DNA from: Bradyrhizobium sp. AUGA SZCCT0176
GTDB lineage: Bacteria > Pseudomonadota > Alphaproteobacteria > Rhizobiales > Xanthobacteraceae
Reading direction: 5' to 3'
NCBI RefSeq assembly: GCF_018130145.1
Contig: NZ_JAFCMB010000001.1
Coordinates: 496,001-560,000 of the forward strand
Length of the DNA stretch: 64,000 nucleotides
The position numbers and the translations under genes are program-made. Positions 16,563-24,907 of the stretch are shown one piece after another. The notes below the pieces were generated by a model that was not told where the DNA came from, made no database searches, and worked only from the letters and a program-made list of their open reading frames with translations. Numbering within the stretch: position 1 is the first letter of the stretch; the number at the start of each line of letters is the position of its first letter.

Positions 16563-17438
16563 ATGGCCCAACCGCAACTGAAACCTTCCCCGCTGAATGA
16601 GCTGTGCAGCGCCTTGCCGTCATTGCCGGCGCGGCTGCAGCAGGTCGGACGCTTCGTCGCGGCCAATGATTATGACGCCACGACGCGTTCGATGCGCGAT
16701 CTGGCCTCCGAGGCGGGCGCCGATCCTGCCGCCTTCACCCGGCTCGCAAAAGCGCTCGGCTATTCCGGATGGGACGGCCTGCGCGCCGCCTTGACCGAGG
16801 CGCGGCGGCCGGAATCGCCGTCACCGTTTTCGGGCCGCGCCAAGGGGCGCCGCCCCGGGCCGAACTCTGATGTATCGTTGATCGCCGACAAGCTGGAAGC
16901 CGAAGCGGCAGGTCTTGCGCGCATCGATATCGGGTCTATCGCAGGTGCCGCGCGCGCGTTGCACACGGCGCAACGGATCTGGATTGCCGGCTTCCGAAGC
17001 TGCCGCAGCGTAGCCGAGCTGCTCAACTATCAGCTTCGTCTGTTCCGGCCGCACGAGGTGCAGCTGGTCGGCGGCTCCGGCCCTGAAGATCTCGATCTCG
17101 GCGCTTTCCGCAAAGGCGATGCGGTCGTCGTTGTCGGCTTTGCACCCTATTCCACCGCGAGCGTGCTGTCGGCGCGCGCGGCGCATCAGTCCGGCGCCAC
17201 GCTGATCGCGATTGCCGACACCATGTCGGCGCCGATGGCGGAGGGGGCCGAGCATCTGTTGCTGTTCGAAGCGGCGGCGTCGCCGGGATTCTTTCCAAGC
17301 CTGACCGGAGCGATCGCCATTGCGCAGTCGCTTGCCGCGGTCACGTTCGCGCTGGGCGGCGCGGCCGCGAAGCGCCGGCTGGAGGAAACCGAAATCCGCC
17401 TCGCCGCGATGTCGCAATATGTTGCCGAGAAGGGTTGA
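16563..17438 (+). CDS. RpiR/MurR-family transcriptional regulator (HTH + SIS)
   Basis: The 291-aa protein has an N-terminal RpiR helix-turn-helix (VGRFVAANDYDATTRSMRDLASEAGADPAAFTRLAKALGYSGW) and a C-terminal SIS domain (about 125-260: IWIAGFRSCRSVAELLNYQL, DAVVVVGFAPYSTASVLSARAAHQSGATLIAIAD). SIS domains bind sugar phosphates or similar effectors, though several RpiR proteins control amino-acid genes. It lies 5 bp upstream of the aminotransferase gene and divergent from aapQM, so it probably governs the whole locus. Confidence 0.85.
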   Translation: MAQPQLKPSPLNELCSALPSLPARLQQVGRFVAANDYDATTRSMRDLASEAGADPAAFTRLAKALGYSGWDGLRAALTEARRPESPSPFSGRAKGRRPGPNSDVSLIADKLEAEAAGLARIDIGSIAGAARALHTAQRIWIAGFRSCRSVAELLNYQLRLFRPHEVQLVGGSGPEDLDLGAFRKGDAVVVVGFAPYSTASVLSARAAHQSGATLIAIADTMSAPMAEGAEHLLLFEAAASPGFFPSLTGAIAIAQSLAAVTFALGGAAAKRRLEETEIRLAAMSQYVAEKG

Positions 17439-17443
17439 AAGCC

Positions 17444-18793
17444 ATGGCCGGTCAAAAGAGCCGCGTGCTTCATCGTAGTTTGCGTGAGACCCCACCCAAG
17501 GCCATTGGCGGCGAAGGCATGTGGCTGATCGCCGAAGACGGACGCCGGATTCTGGATGCGTCCGGCGGTGCTGCGGTCTCATGCCTTGGTCATCAACATC
17601 CGCGCGTGCTCGAGGCGATGTCCCGTCAGGCCTCGAAGCTTGCTTACGCCCATACGGGTTTCTTCTCCTCCGAGCCGGCGGAGGCGCTGGCCGAGCATCT
17701 GGTCGGCGAGGAGCCCGGCGGTCTGGCCTATGCGTACTTCGTCAGTGGCGGATCGGAAGCGATCGAAGCCGGCATCAAGCTGGCGCGGCAATATTTCATC
17801 GAGCGCGGCGAGCCGCAGCGCCAGCGCTTCATCGCCCGCCGGCAGAGCTATCACGGCAATACGCTGGGCGCGCTTGCGGCGGGCGGGAACGCCTGGCGGC
17901 GCCAACCTTATGCGCCGCTGCTCTCGGATGCCTTCAGCCATGTAACGCCGGCTTTCGCCTATCATGAAAAGCGCGACAATGAATCCGAGCCGGATTTTGT
18001 GGCGCGGCTGGTGGCCGAACTGGAGGCCGAATTCCAGCGTCTCGGCCCCGACACGGTGGCCGCGTTCGTTGCCGAACCGGTGGTAGGCGCCACCGCCGGA
18101 TGCGTGCCGGCGCCGGAGGGATATTTCCGCGCCGTCCGCGACATCTGCAACCGGCACGGCGCGCTGCTCATTCTCGACGAGGTGATGTGCGGCATGGGGC
18201 GTACCGGCACGCTGCATGCGTGGGAGCAGGAAGGCATCGCGCCCGACATCCAGGCCGTCGCCAAGGGATTGGGCGGCGGCTATCAGCCGATCGGCGCCAT
18301 GCTCGCGAGCGGGGCGCTCATCGATACCATCCGGCAGGGCTCGGGTGCGTTCCAGCACGGCCATACCTATCTCGCGCATCCGATGGCCTGTGCCGCGGCG
18401 CTCGGGGTGCAGCAGCTGATCAGCGAGGAGCGATTGCTCGACAGGGTGAAAGTCCTTGGCGCGCATCTCGAGCATCGACTGACCGAGCGCTTCGGCAATC
18501 ACCGGCATGTCGGCGACATCCGCGGGCGTGGCCTGTTCCAGGCCATCGAGCTGGTGGCCGATCGCGCCACGCGCACGCCGTTCGATCCCGCGCTCAAGCT
18601 CAATCAGCGGATCAAGGCCGCGGCGTTCGAGGGCGGGCTGGCCTGCTACCCGGCAGGCGGGACCATGGACGGCCGCAGCGGCGATCATGTTCTGCTCGCG
18701 CCGCCCTACATCGCAGCGACTGAAGATATCGACATGATCGTCGACAGATTGGGCCACGCCGTCGACAGCGCATTGAAGTCTGTTGGTCATTAG
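17444..18793 (+). CDS. Class III (fold-type I) PLP aminotransferase
   Basis: The 449-aa enzyme has the class III features in order: GGAAVSCLGHQHP, FVSGGSEAIEAGIKLARQY, QSYHGNTLGALA, AFVAEPVVGATAGCVP, LLILDEVMCGMGRTG (PLP-binding Asp), and AVAKGLGGGYQPIGAM with the Schiff-base lysine. It transfers an omega- or alpha-amino group using PLP. Position between an amino-acid regulator and an amino-acid receptor suggests catabolism of the imported amine or amino acid. The substrate is not predictable. Confidence 0.9.
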   Translation: MAGQKSRVLHRSLRETPPKAIGGEGMWLIAEDGRRILDASGGAAVSCLGHQHPRVLEAMSRQASKLAYAHTGFFSSEPAEALAEHLVGEEPGGLAYAYFVSGGSEAIEAGIKLARQYFIERGEPQRQRFIARRQSYHGNTLGALAAGGNAWRRQPYAPLLSDAFSHVTPAFAYHEKRDNESEPDFVARLVAELEAEFQRLGPDTVAAFVAEPVVGATAGCVPAPEGYFRAVRDICNRHGALLILDEVMCGMGRTGTLHAWEQEGIAPDIQAVAKGLGGGYQPIGAMLASGALIDTIRQGSGAFQHGHTYLAHPMACAAALGVQQLISEERLLDRVKVLGAHLEHRLTERFGNHRHVGDIRGRGLFQAIELVADRATRTPFDPALKLNQRIKAAAFEGGLACYPAGGTMDGRSGDHVLLAPPYIAATEDIDMIVDRLGHAVDSALKSVGH

Positions 18794-18804
18794 GAGGAGC
18801 AGAG

Positions 18805-19815
18805 ATGAAGAGAATTGTCATCGCGACAGGTTTGCTCGCTATTTCGTTTACGGCCGCGCCGGCGGCCACGCTGGACACGGTCAAGCAACGCGGCGCGCTG
18901 GTGTGCGGCGTCAGCGCCGGCTTCGCCGGTTTCTCCACGCCGGACTCCCAGGGCAATTATAAAGGCCTCGATGTCGACTACTGCCGTGCGCTCGCCGCGG
19001 GCGTGCTCGGTGATCCCAGCAAGGTTCGCTACGTCGCGCTGACCGCGCAGAACCGGTTCACCGCCCTGCAATCCGGCGAAATCGACGTGCTCTATCGCAA
19101 TTCCACGCAGACCTATCTGCGCGGTGCCACGCTCGGCCTGCGGCAGGGGCCGATCAATTTCTACGACGGGCAGGGTTTTCTCGTGAAGCGCGACAGCGGC
19201 GTCAAGGAGCTGAAGGATCTGAAGGGCGCCACGGTTTGCGTCGCACAGGGCACCACCCATGAGGTGACGCTCGGCGATTACGGCCGCTCCAACGGCATCG
19301 ACTGGAAGCCGCTGGTGTTCGATCGCACCGATACGATGTACCAGACCTTCTTCGGCGGCCGCTGCGATGTCATGACCCAGGACGCTTCGGCGCTGGCGGG
19401 TGCGGTGACGACGGCGGCGCCGAATCCCGCCGACTATGTCGTGCTGCCGCAGACGATCAGCAAGGAGCCGCTCGGCCCGTTCACGCGCAACGGCGACGAA
19501 GCATGGTCGGACATTATCACCTGGCTTCATTATGGCCTCGTCGAAGCGGAAGAACTCGGCGTGACATCAGCCAATGCCGACGAAATGGCGAAGTCGGGCG
19601 CGCCGGCGACGCAGCGCCTGCTCGGCACCGCCGGCGACCTTGGATCGCGGCTCGGCCTCGACAACAAGTGGATGCTGCAGGCGATTAAGGCGGGCGGCAA
19701 TTATGCCGAAATCTTCGAACGCAACGTCGGCAAGGCAAGCCCGATGAAGCTCGATCGCGGCTTGAACGCAACCTGGAACAAAGGCGGGCTGATGTACGCC
19801 CTCCCGTTCAAGTGA
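18805..19815 (+). CDS. aapJ: Amino-acid ABC transporter periplasmic receptor (AapJ type)
   Basis: The 336-aa protein has a signal peptide (cleavage near APAAT) and the Aap/Bzt receptor series: TLDTVKQRGALVCGVSAGFAGFS, GLDVDYCRALAAGVLG, RYVALTAQNRFTALQSGEIDVLYRNSTQT and GNYAEIFERNVG. It probably delivers an amino acid to the AapQM permease encoded divergently. It is 11 bp after the aminotransferase, with GGAGGAG before the ATG. Confidence 0.9.
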   Translation: MKRIVIATGLLAISFTAAPAATLDTVKQRGALVCGVSAGFAGFSTPDSQGNYKGLDVDYCRALAAGVLGDPSKVRYVALTAQNRFTALQSGEIDVLYRNSTQTYLRGATLGLRQGPINFYDGQGFLVKRDSGVKELKDLKGATVCVAQGTTHEVTLGDYGRSNGIDWKPLVFDRTDTMYQTFFGGRCDVMTQDASALAGAVTTAAPNPADYVVLPQTISKEPLGPFTRNGDEAWSDIITWLHYGLVEAEELGVTSANADEMAKSGAPATQRLLGTAGDLGSRLGLDNKWMLQAIKAGGNYAEIFERNVGKASPMKLDRGLNATWNKGGLMYALPFK

Positions 19816-19925
19816 AGTATTGCCTTTGAGGCAAGTATTGCCGTTCAAGAGAAGTCTGTCTCTTTAGGTAAGGCATGGCGGCGCACCGGGTTGACACGGA
19901 TCGCGCCGCCGCCACACTGATCGGC

Positions 19926-20558
19926 ATGCGCATCACCCTCATCCACGCCCTGAAACACTCGATCGTGCCGATCGAGGCCTCATTTGCAAAACTTTGGCCT
20001 GACGCGCGGCTGATGAATTTGCTGGACGACAGCCTGTCGGCCGATCTGGCGCGTGATGGCGGGCTCACCGAGGCCATGACCGAGCGCTTCCTGCAACTTG
20101 GGCGCTACGCGGCGGGCACTGGTTCGGATGCGATCCTGTTCACCTGTTCCGCCTTCGGTCCGTGCATCGAAGCGGTGGCACGCGCGCATGCGCCGATGCC
20201 GGTGCTCAAGCCGAACGAGGCGATGATCGAGCAGGCCGTCACCAGGGGCCGCAAGATCGGCCTGCTGTCCTCGTTCCCGCCGACGCTGGCGTCGATGCCG
20301 CGCGAGTTTCCGGCTTCGATCGAGCTGGTGCCGAAACTGGCTGATGGCGCCATGGCCGCGCTCGACCGCGGCGATCGCGCCGCGCATGATCGTCTGGTGG
20401 TGGAGGCGTCCAGGGACCTGCGTGATTGCGACCTGATCGCGCTGGCCCAATACAGCATGGCGCCCGCCGCCGAGATGGTCGCGCAAGCCTCAGGCCGCCC
20501 GGTCGTCACCACGCCTGACAGCGCGGTGCTGAAGCTGAAGGAAATGCTGCGCGGCTAG
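19926..20558 (+). CDS. Aspartate/glutamate racemase-family protein
   Basis: The 210-aa protein begins MRITLIHALKHSIVPIEASF, typical of the hydantoin/aspartate racemase superfamily. The first catalytic cysteine is visible in ILFTCSAFGPCIEA. At the second site, where classical racemases have (A/T)CT, it reads LIALAQYSMAPA, so the second cysteine is absent. It may therefore be an isomerase- or decarboxylase-like relative. A start at 19875 would add 17 residues. It is probably in the aminotransferase-aapJ operon. Confidence 0.75.
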   Translation: MRITLIHALKHSIVPIEASFAKLWPDARLMNLLDDSLSADLARDGGLTEAMTERFLQLGRYAAGTGSDAILFTCSAFGPCIEAVARAHAPMPVLKPNEAMIEQAVTRGRKIGLLSSFPPTLASMPREFPASIELVPKLADGAMAALDRGDRAAHDRLVVEASRDLRDCDLIALAQYSMAPAAEMVAQASGRPVVTTPDSAVLKLKEMLRG

Positions 20559-20564
20559 CCGCGC

Positions 20565-20939
20565 TCAGGCCTTTTTCTTGTCAGCTTTCTTGGCCTTCTT
20601 CGCGGCCTTCGCAGGCTGTTTCTCGACCTTCTTCTCGGCCTTCGTCTCAGTTTTCTTGGCGAGCTTCATCGCCGCGATCTCTTCCGCGGCGTTCTTGATC
20701 GCCCGCGCGTAGCTGTCGGCGGCGTTGTCGGCGGAGTTCTGCAGCCGTTTCGCCGCCGCGGCGCCATGCAGCATCGCGCTCTGGGCGAGCAGCTTGAACC
20801 GCGCCTTGGCCTCCTTGTCCTTGGCCGAGGCGGCCTTGGCCATGAACAGGCCCTGCCGCTTTTTGGCGGCGGCCATCAGGCTCTTGTTCTGTGCTTTGGC
20901 GAGTTGCCGGATTACGGCGTCTAGATCAGCTTCAGCCAT
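20565..20939 (-). CDS. Hypothetical protein with histone-H1-like lysine/alanine tail
   Basis: The 124-aa protein has a helical N-terminal two thirds (residues 1-88, rich in Ala, with regular charged positions) and a C-terminal tail of about 35 residues made almost wholly of Lys, Ala, Glu and Thr. Such tails occur in H1-like DNA-compaction proteins, but this N-terminus does not match a known nucleoid protein that I recognise. It lies between the racemase and tRNA-Arg on the opposite strand to the racemase. Confidence 0.6.
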   Translation of the reverse strand: MAEADLDAVIRQLAKAQNKSLMAAAKKRQGLFMAKAASAKDKEAKARFKLLAQSAMLHGAAAAKRLQNSADNAADSYARAIKNAAEEIAAMKLAKKTETKAEKKVEKQPAKAAKKAKKADKKKA

Positions 20940-21003
20940 TCCGGGTCACTCATCACTCCGCTGCGTGACCCCCGGGGAACAAGGATATTGGGGTGCACTT
21001 TAT

Positions 21004-21080
21004 TGGCGCACCCGACACGATTCGAACGTGTGACCTTTGCCTTCGGAGGGCAACGCTCTATCCAGCTGAGCTACGGGTGC
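21004..21080 (-). tRNA. tRNA-Arg (anticodon CCG)
   Basis: Read on the minus strand, the 77 bases fold as a complete cloverleaf: acceptor GCACCCG/CGGGUGC, D-stem GCUC/GAGC, anticodon stem UUGCC/GGCAA with loop CUCCGAA (anticodon CCG), a 5-base variable region, and T-stem ACACG/CGUGU with loop UUCGAAU. The discriminator G and an encoded CCA follow. The 5' half (21041-21080) belongs to the direct repeat that bounds the island, so the functional copy is a hybrid of chromosomal 3' half and island-side 5' half. Confidence 0.97.
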
Positions 21081-21131
21081 AGTGGGGCTTCATTTAGCCG
21101 ATTGGTCTGGCATCGGCAACGGCCTTTGGGG
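21041..21131. repeat. attL-like copy of the 91-bp direct repeat
   Basis: Identical to 48310-48400. It spans from the anticodon loop to the 5' end of tRNA-Arg and continues 51 bp upstream of the tRNA. Identity stops abruptly at 21040/48309 and at 21132/48401. Confidence 0.9.
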
Positions 21132-21154
21132 GGCTGGTTGGGGAAGGAGCAAGG

Positions 21155-21199
21155 CTCCGAGGGCAAAGGTCACACGTTCGAATCGTGTCGGGTGCGCCA
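21155..21199 (+). repeat. Inverted copy of the 3' half of tRNA-Arg(CCG)
   Basis: Bases 21155-21199 match tRNA-Arg from the anticodon loop through CCA (44 of 45 bases; one A-to-G change in the anticodon stem-loop) but on the plus strand. It has no 5' half beside it, so it cannot be a tRNA gene. It lies 24 bp inside the left end of the island. Confidence 0.9.
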
Positions 21200-21519
21200 G
21201 GGAAGGGCTGTTCGGGGTGCGCCGGGATTGTGGCGGGTGGATTTTGCCGGGTCATTGGACGAATTCCCATAATCAAAATGACCACGAAAACGTAGGGCGG
21301 AGCATTTGAGCTTGCCCTCCATCTGGGGTTGATGAACACTTCAACTAACTGGACCGGCCTGACCTCGCAATCGACATGCCAGATCGGGCGGAACTCAAAG
21401 GGAAACGATGTTCGATAGCGGGTTCTGACGCAAGGTAATGAAGATGCAATCGGAAGCGAGAAGAAGCATTGCTTATATAGCCGCCCGTCTAATTAGCGGG
21501 CGGCAAGGAAGTTCTATCT
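21200..21519. other. Gene-free stretch at the left end of the island
   Basis: No credible gene is seen. The only structure noted is a 7-bp hairpin, CCGCCCG (21481-21487) with CGGGCGG (21497-21503), just before the IS remnant. No terminal inverted repeat matching the right IS end was found here. Confidence 0.5.
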
Positions 21520-21565
21520 ATGATTACTCGGGAAAGGCAGGTTCACGGAAGAGCAGATCATCAAG

Positions 21566-21793
21566 GTGCTGAAGGAACACGCTGCCGGGATGTCGGCGAG
21601 CGATCTCTGTCGCAAGCACGGCATCAGCGATGCGACGTTCTACAAGTGGCGATCGCGCTATGGCGGGATGGAGGTCTCCGACGCCCGCAAGCTGAAAGCG
21701 CTGGAAGAAGAGAACCGCAAGCTCAAGAAGTTGCTGGCGGAGACGATGCTGGATGCGTCGACGCTGAAGGAGATGCTCGGAAAAAACTTCTGA
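21566..21793 (+). CDS. IS3-family transposase OrfA
   Basis: This is the helix-turn-helix subunit: SASDLCRKHGISDATFYKWRSRYGGM followed by the leucine-zipper-like ALEEENRKLKKLLAE. The frame continues upstream as RFTEEQIIK without a proper start; the nearby ATG at 21520 is one base out of frame, so the start has probably been lost. At its end the slippery heptamer A-AAA-AAC (21781-21787) is in the correct register for the programmed -1 frameshift into orfB that IS3 elements use. Confidence 0.8.
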   Translation: MLKEHAAGMSASDLCRKHGISDATFYKWRSRYGGMEVSDARKLKALEEENRKLKKLLAETMLDASTLKEMLGKNF

Positions 21794-22636
21794 CGCCCGG
21801 CTTGCGGAGACGTGCTGTGACCTGGGCGATCGATCAGAAGGGCTACTCGCAGCGGCGGGCCTGCAAGCTGGTTGGCCTGCAGCCGAAGACTTACCGCTAT
21901 GCCTCGACGCGACCGGACGATGGCGCGTTGCGGGCTCGGCTGAAGGAATTGGCTTCGCAACGCCGCCGCTTCGGCTACCGTCGCCTGGGGCTGCTATTGG
22001 CTCGGCAAGGGGTCCGGATCAATCGGAAGAAGCTGTATCGACTCTACAGGGAGGAGCGGCTGACCGTGCGTAAACGTGGTGGTCGCAAACGGGCTCTGGG
22101 CACCCGGGCGCCGATGACGATCCCGCGGGATCAGAACCTGGGCTGGTCACTCGACTTTGTGATGGACACGCTCTCCAGTGGCCGGCGCTTCCGTATCCTG
22201 ACCCTGGTCGACGACTTCACCCGTGAATGCCTGACCCTGGTCGCCGACACCTCGCTTACCAGCCTGCGTGTCGTGCGCGAACTCGACCGCGTCATCGAGA
22301 CCCGCGGCTGTCCGCGTGATCGTCAGCGACAACGGCACCGAGTTCACTTCAAATGCGATATTGGCCTGGCAGGAGGAGCTCGGGATTGAGTGGCATTACA
22401 TCGCACCCGGCAAGCCCATGCAGAACGGCTTTGTCGAAAGCTTCAACGGCCGACTGCGCGACGAGTGCTTGAACGAACATCTGTTCGCAAATCTAAACGA
22501 AGCTCGCCAGATCATCGAGGAATGGAGGATCGACTACAACACCAACCGACCGCACACGAGCCTCAATGGGCTCACACCGACCGAGTTCGCGACCCGCCCC
22601 AACAGGGCCCAAACCCAGAACAGACTCTACTTATAA
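21781..22636 (+). pseudogene. IS3-family transposase OrfB, frameshifted
   Basis: The integrase core reads RRRFGYRRLGLLL, LGWSLDFVMDTL (first catalytic Asp), then after a shift of frame near 22316 [10 protein letters not shown] (second Asp) and [17 protein letters not shown] (catalytic Glu). Comparing both frames, the simplest repair is restoring a lost GT dinucleotide in CGTGTGATC. The three DDE residues are therefore split between frames and the enzyme should be inactive. Confidence 0.8.
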
Positions 22637-22663
22637 ACGAGGGCAAATTGGGGAGCAGGTCAG

Positions 22664-23426
22664 ATGGTAGCCCGTATTTGAAACGCCAATGAGCCCACTC
22701 CCAAGGTTGAAGCGAATAGCTGCCGAGACACTGAGCAGCCTTACGGTTCAAGCCTAGGTTCTGCAATGACCATTACTATCTTCTGCGGCACCTCATATGA
22801 CGTTCCATGTGACGCGCCATGCAAACTTGGCGCAGGCACAGGAAGGGTCCAATCTGACAAATTGAGCACAGTTATCACTCGATCCATCGTTCTCACGAAT
22901 ACGAATTGGCTTCGATAAAGCGCGCACTTCCTCGGTAGTGGGCTCATTTTTCAACGAGATTTTGAGCCAGGCGCGCTGCTATTGTAGCGACGGACGAAGT
23001 TTGCTCGATCTGCATATGGTAGGTCGCAAGCTTGCTTCGAATGTCGATCTTGAGCGCAAATACGGCTTGCAGCACTTTTCACTTTTCTGGTTTGTGGCTG
23101 CAAAGTGGGAAGGTTAATGGTAGGTGGTCGGTATTCGGGTGTTGGATTTTTGAAGAGGGAGTTGCCGATTCGGAAGGTCGAGGGGACATGCAGATGCAGA
23201 AAAGACTGTTTCGGTAACTCCGGGCGTCATTGCTGGACATACTAGATACAGACGACCAACGAGGGATCAGACGATCATTTCAACAGTAAGCCGTCCGCCA
23301 AGACTTGGCCTGGCCCACCGCAGATGCGAATAGTTGGATCTCAGATATCGAACCGGGGCAATCTCCGTCGGCCGGGAGTGGCGGCTCGGAAATCGAAGTG
23401 CATCCCACGAGGGTGCAGGCAGGGAA
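22664..23426. other. 763-bp island stretch without a convincing gene
   Basis: Only short frames occur. The longest neat one (22741-22947, minus, 68 codons) has no ribosome site. Nothing else was recognised. Confidence 0.5.
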
Positions 23427-23639
23427 CTAACGGCCGGACGACCAATCTGAAGAGAGCATATCAATCGCGATCGACTCGATTGGTAGCTGCCGCTGGTGAG
23501 GGATGAGAGCGCATCGCTTCACGTCGTTCGCAACGGTCCAGCTCGACAATGTCGCGGGTGGAGCTGCGACAGCTCCATACGCGCCGACCGAGGCACCCAA
23601 GAAAATGCCGACGACTACGCCGATGATGAATTTCGTCAT
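23427..23639 (-). CDS. Small exported or membrane-anchored protein, 70 aa, possibly truncated
   Basis: The start MTKFIIGVVVGIFLGASVGAYGAVA is a glycine-patterned hydrophobic helix like that of small Bradyrhizobium signal-anchor proteins; LSSWTVAND follows. In such proteins a 'W.V..DG..VC' motif normally continues, but here the sequence diverges (KRCALIPHQR...), as after a frame change. GGAGCGAGG precedes the ATG at 23639. The upstream in-frame extension is ignored. Confidence 0.4.
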   Translation of the reverse strand: MTKFIIGVVVGIFLGASVGAYGAVAAPPATLSSWTVANDVKRCALIPHQRQLPIESIAIDMLSSDWSSGR

Positions 23640-24036
23640 GAACCTCGCTCCCACTTGAACAGTGAGATTATAGCACGCGAAGGGGAGTCGTTTTCTCGGC
23701 GATCGCGTTGGGCTAACCTTGGCGCGCCTGTCCAAACGTGGTTGGACCAAACGCGTCAATTCGCATCGGGCCCAAGGGGCTCTGAGAAGCTCGCTGATGA
23801 GTCCGACATCTCTTGAGCTAGGTCGCCCGCGGAGATGTTATTTGGACTCACCAGTGAAGACCTGAGCGCCAAGGAGATGCATTCAGATTTCGTTTCTCGC
23901 CATTAGTCATCCCTCGACCCGGCGCGGCAAGTTCTCGGTTGGGGGTGGCTGCGGAGCCGCCTTACGACCGCGGGTGTTCTCGGTGTCTGATCCATACTTC
24001 CGGTCGATGTATTATCAGCCGCGAGCGAAGCTCGAG

Positions 24037-24063
24037 CCGGGCCTTGGCCCGGCCTTTCTTTCT
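24037..24063 (+). terminator. Perfect GC hairpin followed by a pyrimidine tract
   Basis: CCGGGCC-TT-GGCCCGG (7-bp perfect stem) is followed by CCTTTCTTTCTT. It looks like an intrinsic terminator on the plus strand, yet no plus-strand gene lies upstream. It could end an unseen transcript or be part of the structured cluster described in the findings. Confidence 0.35.
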
Positions 24064-24155
24064 TGCGAGGCGGCGCAGCCGCCGAAGCCTTCGATCGCCG
24101 CAGAGTTTTTACCCGAGGCAAAAACGTCACCCATCCGACTCTTACTTTCTTCTTC

Positions 24156-24190
<35 letters not shown>

Positions 24191-24259
24191 GTGACTCGGT
24201 GACACTTTGACTCGGGTAAGGTTCGCGAGAGCCGCCACGGTTGTGAGATCTCGACGGCC

Positions 24260-24907
24260 TCAGAATGCCGGCGCAAAAGGTCCACCCGTGGCCTCAAGAA
24301 CGGCCAGCAGGGCTAGTCGTCTTTGCGCCATCTGCCTTGTCATCGGCTGCTTGAAGCGAGCCGCGAACGTATCGGCAAACGCAGCGAGGGTTGGCTCCCG
24401 ACCATGAAGGCCGACATAGTCTCGGCGAACCACCCAAGCCCGCATGATATCTGCTGACCGACGACGTAGGTTACGTGAACGATGATCGGGCAGCGCCAGC
24501 CATCGTTGGAGGCCCGCTAGTCGGTCAGCGAACTGCTCTCTCGTAATGGCGTGGATGACCACCGCTGCGGCTCGTGTCGCGGACTCGGCAGCCCTCGCGC
24601 GCTGATCTTGCTTGTTGCGGGCCTTGCGCGCCCGGAGACGCTCTTCACGAGTCTTAGATTTGAGTTCGCGGTCCGAGATCGGAGACCAACCGCGGTTGGG
24701 CCTAGCCAATTTGGCAGCGATCTCCCGGAAAATGCGGTCCTGGGCCTTGGACTTAGCTTTCCCGAGTTTCTCACGATCTTGATAGTCTCTAATGCTCTGC
24801 ATACGGGCATCAGCCAAGGGGGCGGCCAGCTCGATCGTGGCTTCCTCTGACGGAACTAGAGTGGTTGAAAGTTCTGAGTTAGACTCGGATTTAATCGCCC
24901 TACTCAT
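24260..24907 (-). CDS. Hypothetical protein, 215 aa, helical and basic
   Basis: The protein is rich in Arg, Ala and Lys, with long predicted helices (SIRDYQDREKLGKAKSKAQDRIFREIAAKL; RKARNKQDQRARAAESATRAAAVV) and a C-terminal unit AFADTFAARFKQPMTRQMAQRRLALLAVLEATGG that looks like a helix-turn-helix or DNA-contacting region. I do not recognise the family. Its ATG overlaps the stop of the gene at 24904 by 4 bases (ATGA), so the two form an operon. Confidence 0.6.
   Translation of the reverse strand: MSRAIKSESNSELSTTLVPSEEATIELAAPLADARMQSIRDYQDREKLGKAKSKAQDRIFREIAAKLARPNRGWSPISDRELKSKTREERLRARKARNKQDQRARAAESATRAAAVVIHAITREQFADRLAGLQRWLALPDHRSRNLRRRSADIMRAWVVRRDYVGLHGREPTLAAFADTFAARFKQPMTRQMAQRRLALLAVLEATGGPFAPAF

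Larger units (their letters stand above)
21520..22663 (+). mobile_element. Decayed IS3-family insertion sequence (IS407-like group)
   Basis: It carries orfA and orfB of an IS3-type transposase, with a frameshift in orfB and a damaged orfA start. A probable right terminal repeat, TTGGGGAGCAGGTCA, lies at 22649-22663. The left end is not recognisable, so the element is probably truncated and immobile. Confidence 0.75.

Noticed and set aside
17579..18790. 403-codon minus-strand frame opposite the class III aminotransferase
   Set aside because: Complementary shadow; the plus-strand product has full PLP-enzyme motifs.
21155..21199. Second functional tRNA-Arg gene
   Set aside because: Only the 3' half is present; no D arm, acceptor 5' strand or anticodon 5' stem.
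22741..22947. 68-codon minus-strand frame after the IS remnant
   Set aside because: No ribosome site, no recognisable domain, and low plausibility in a decayed region.
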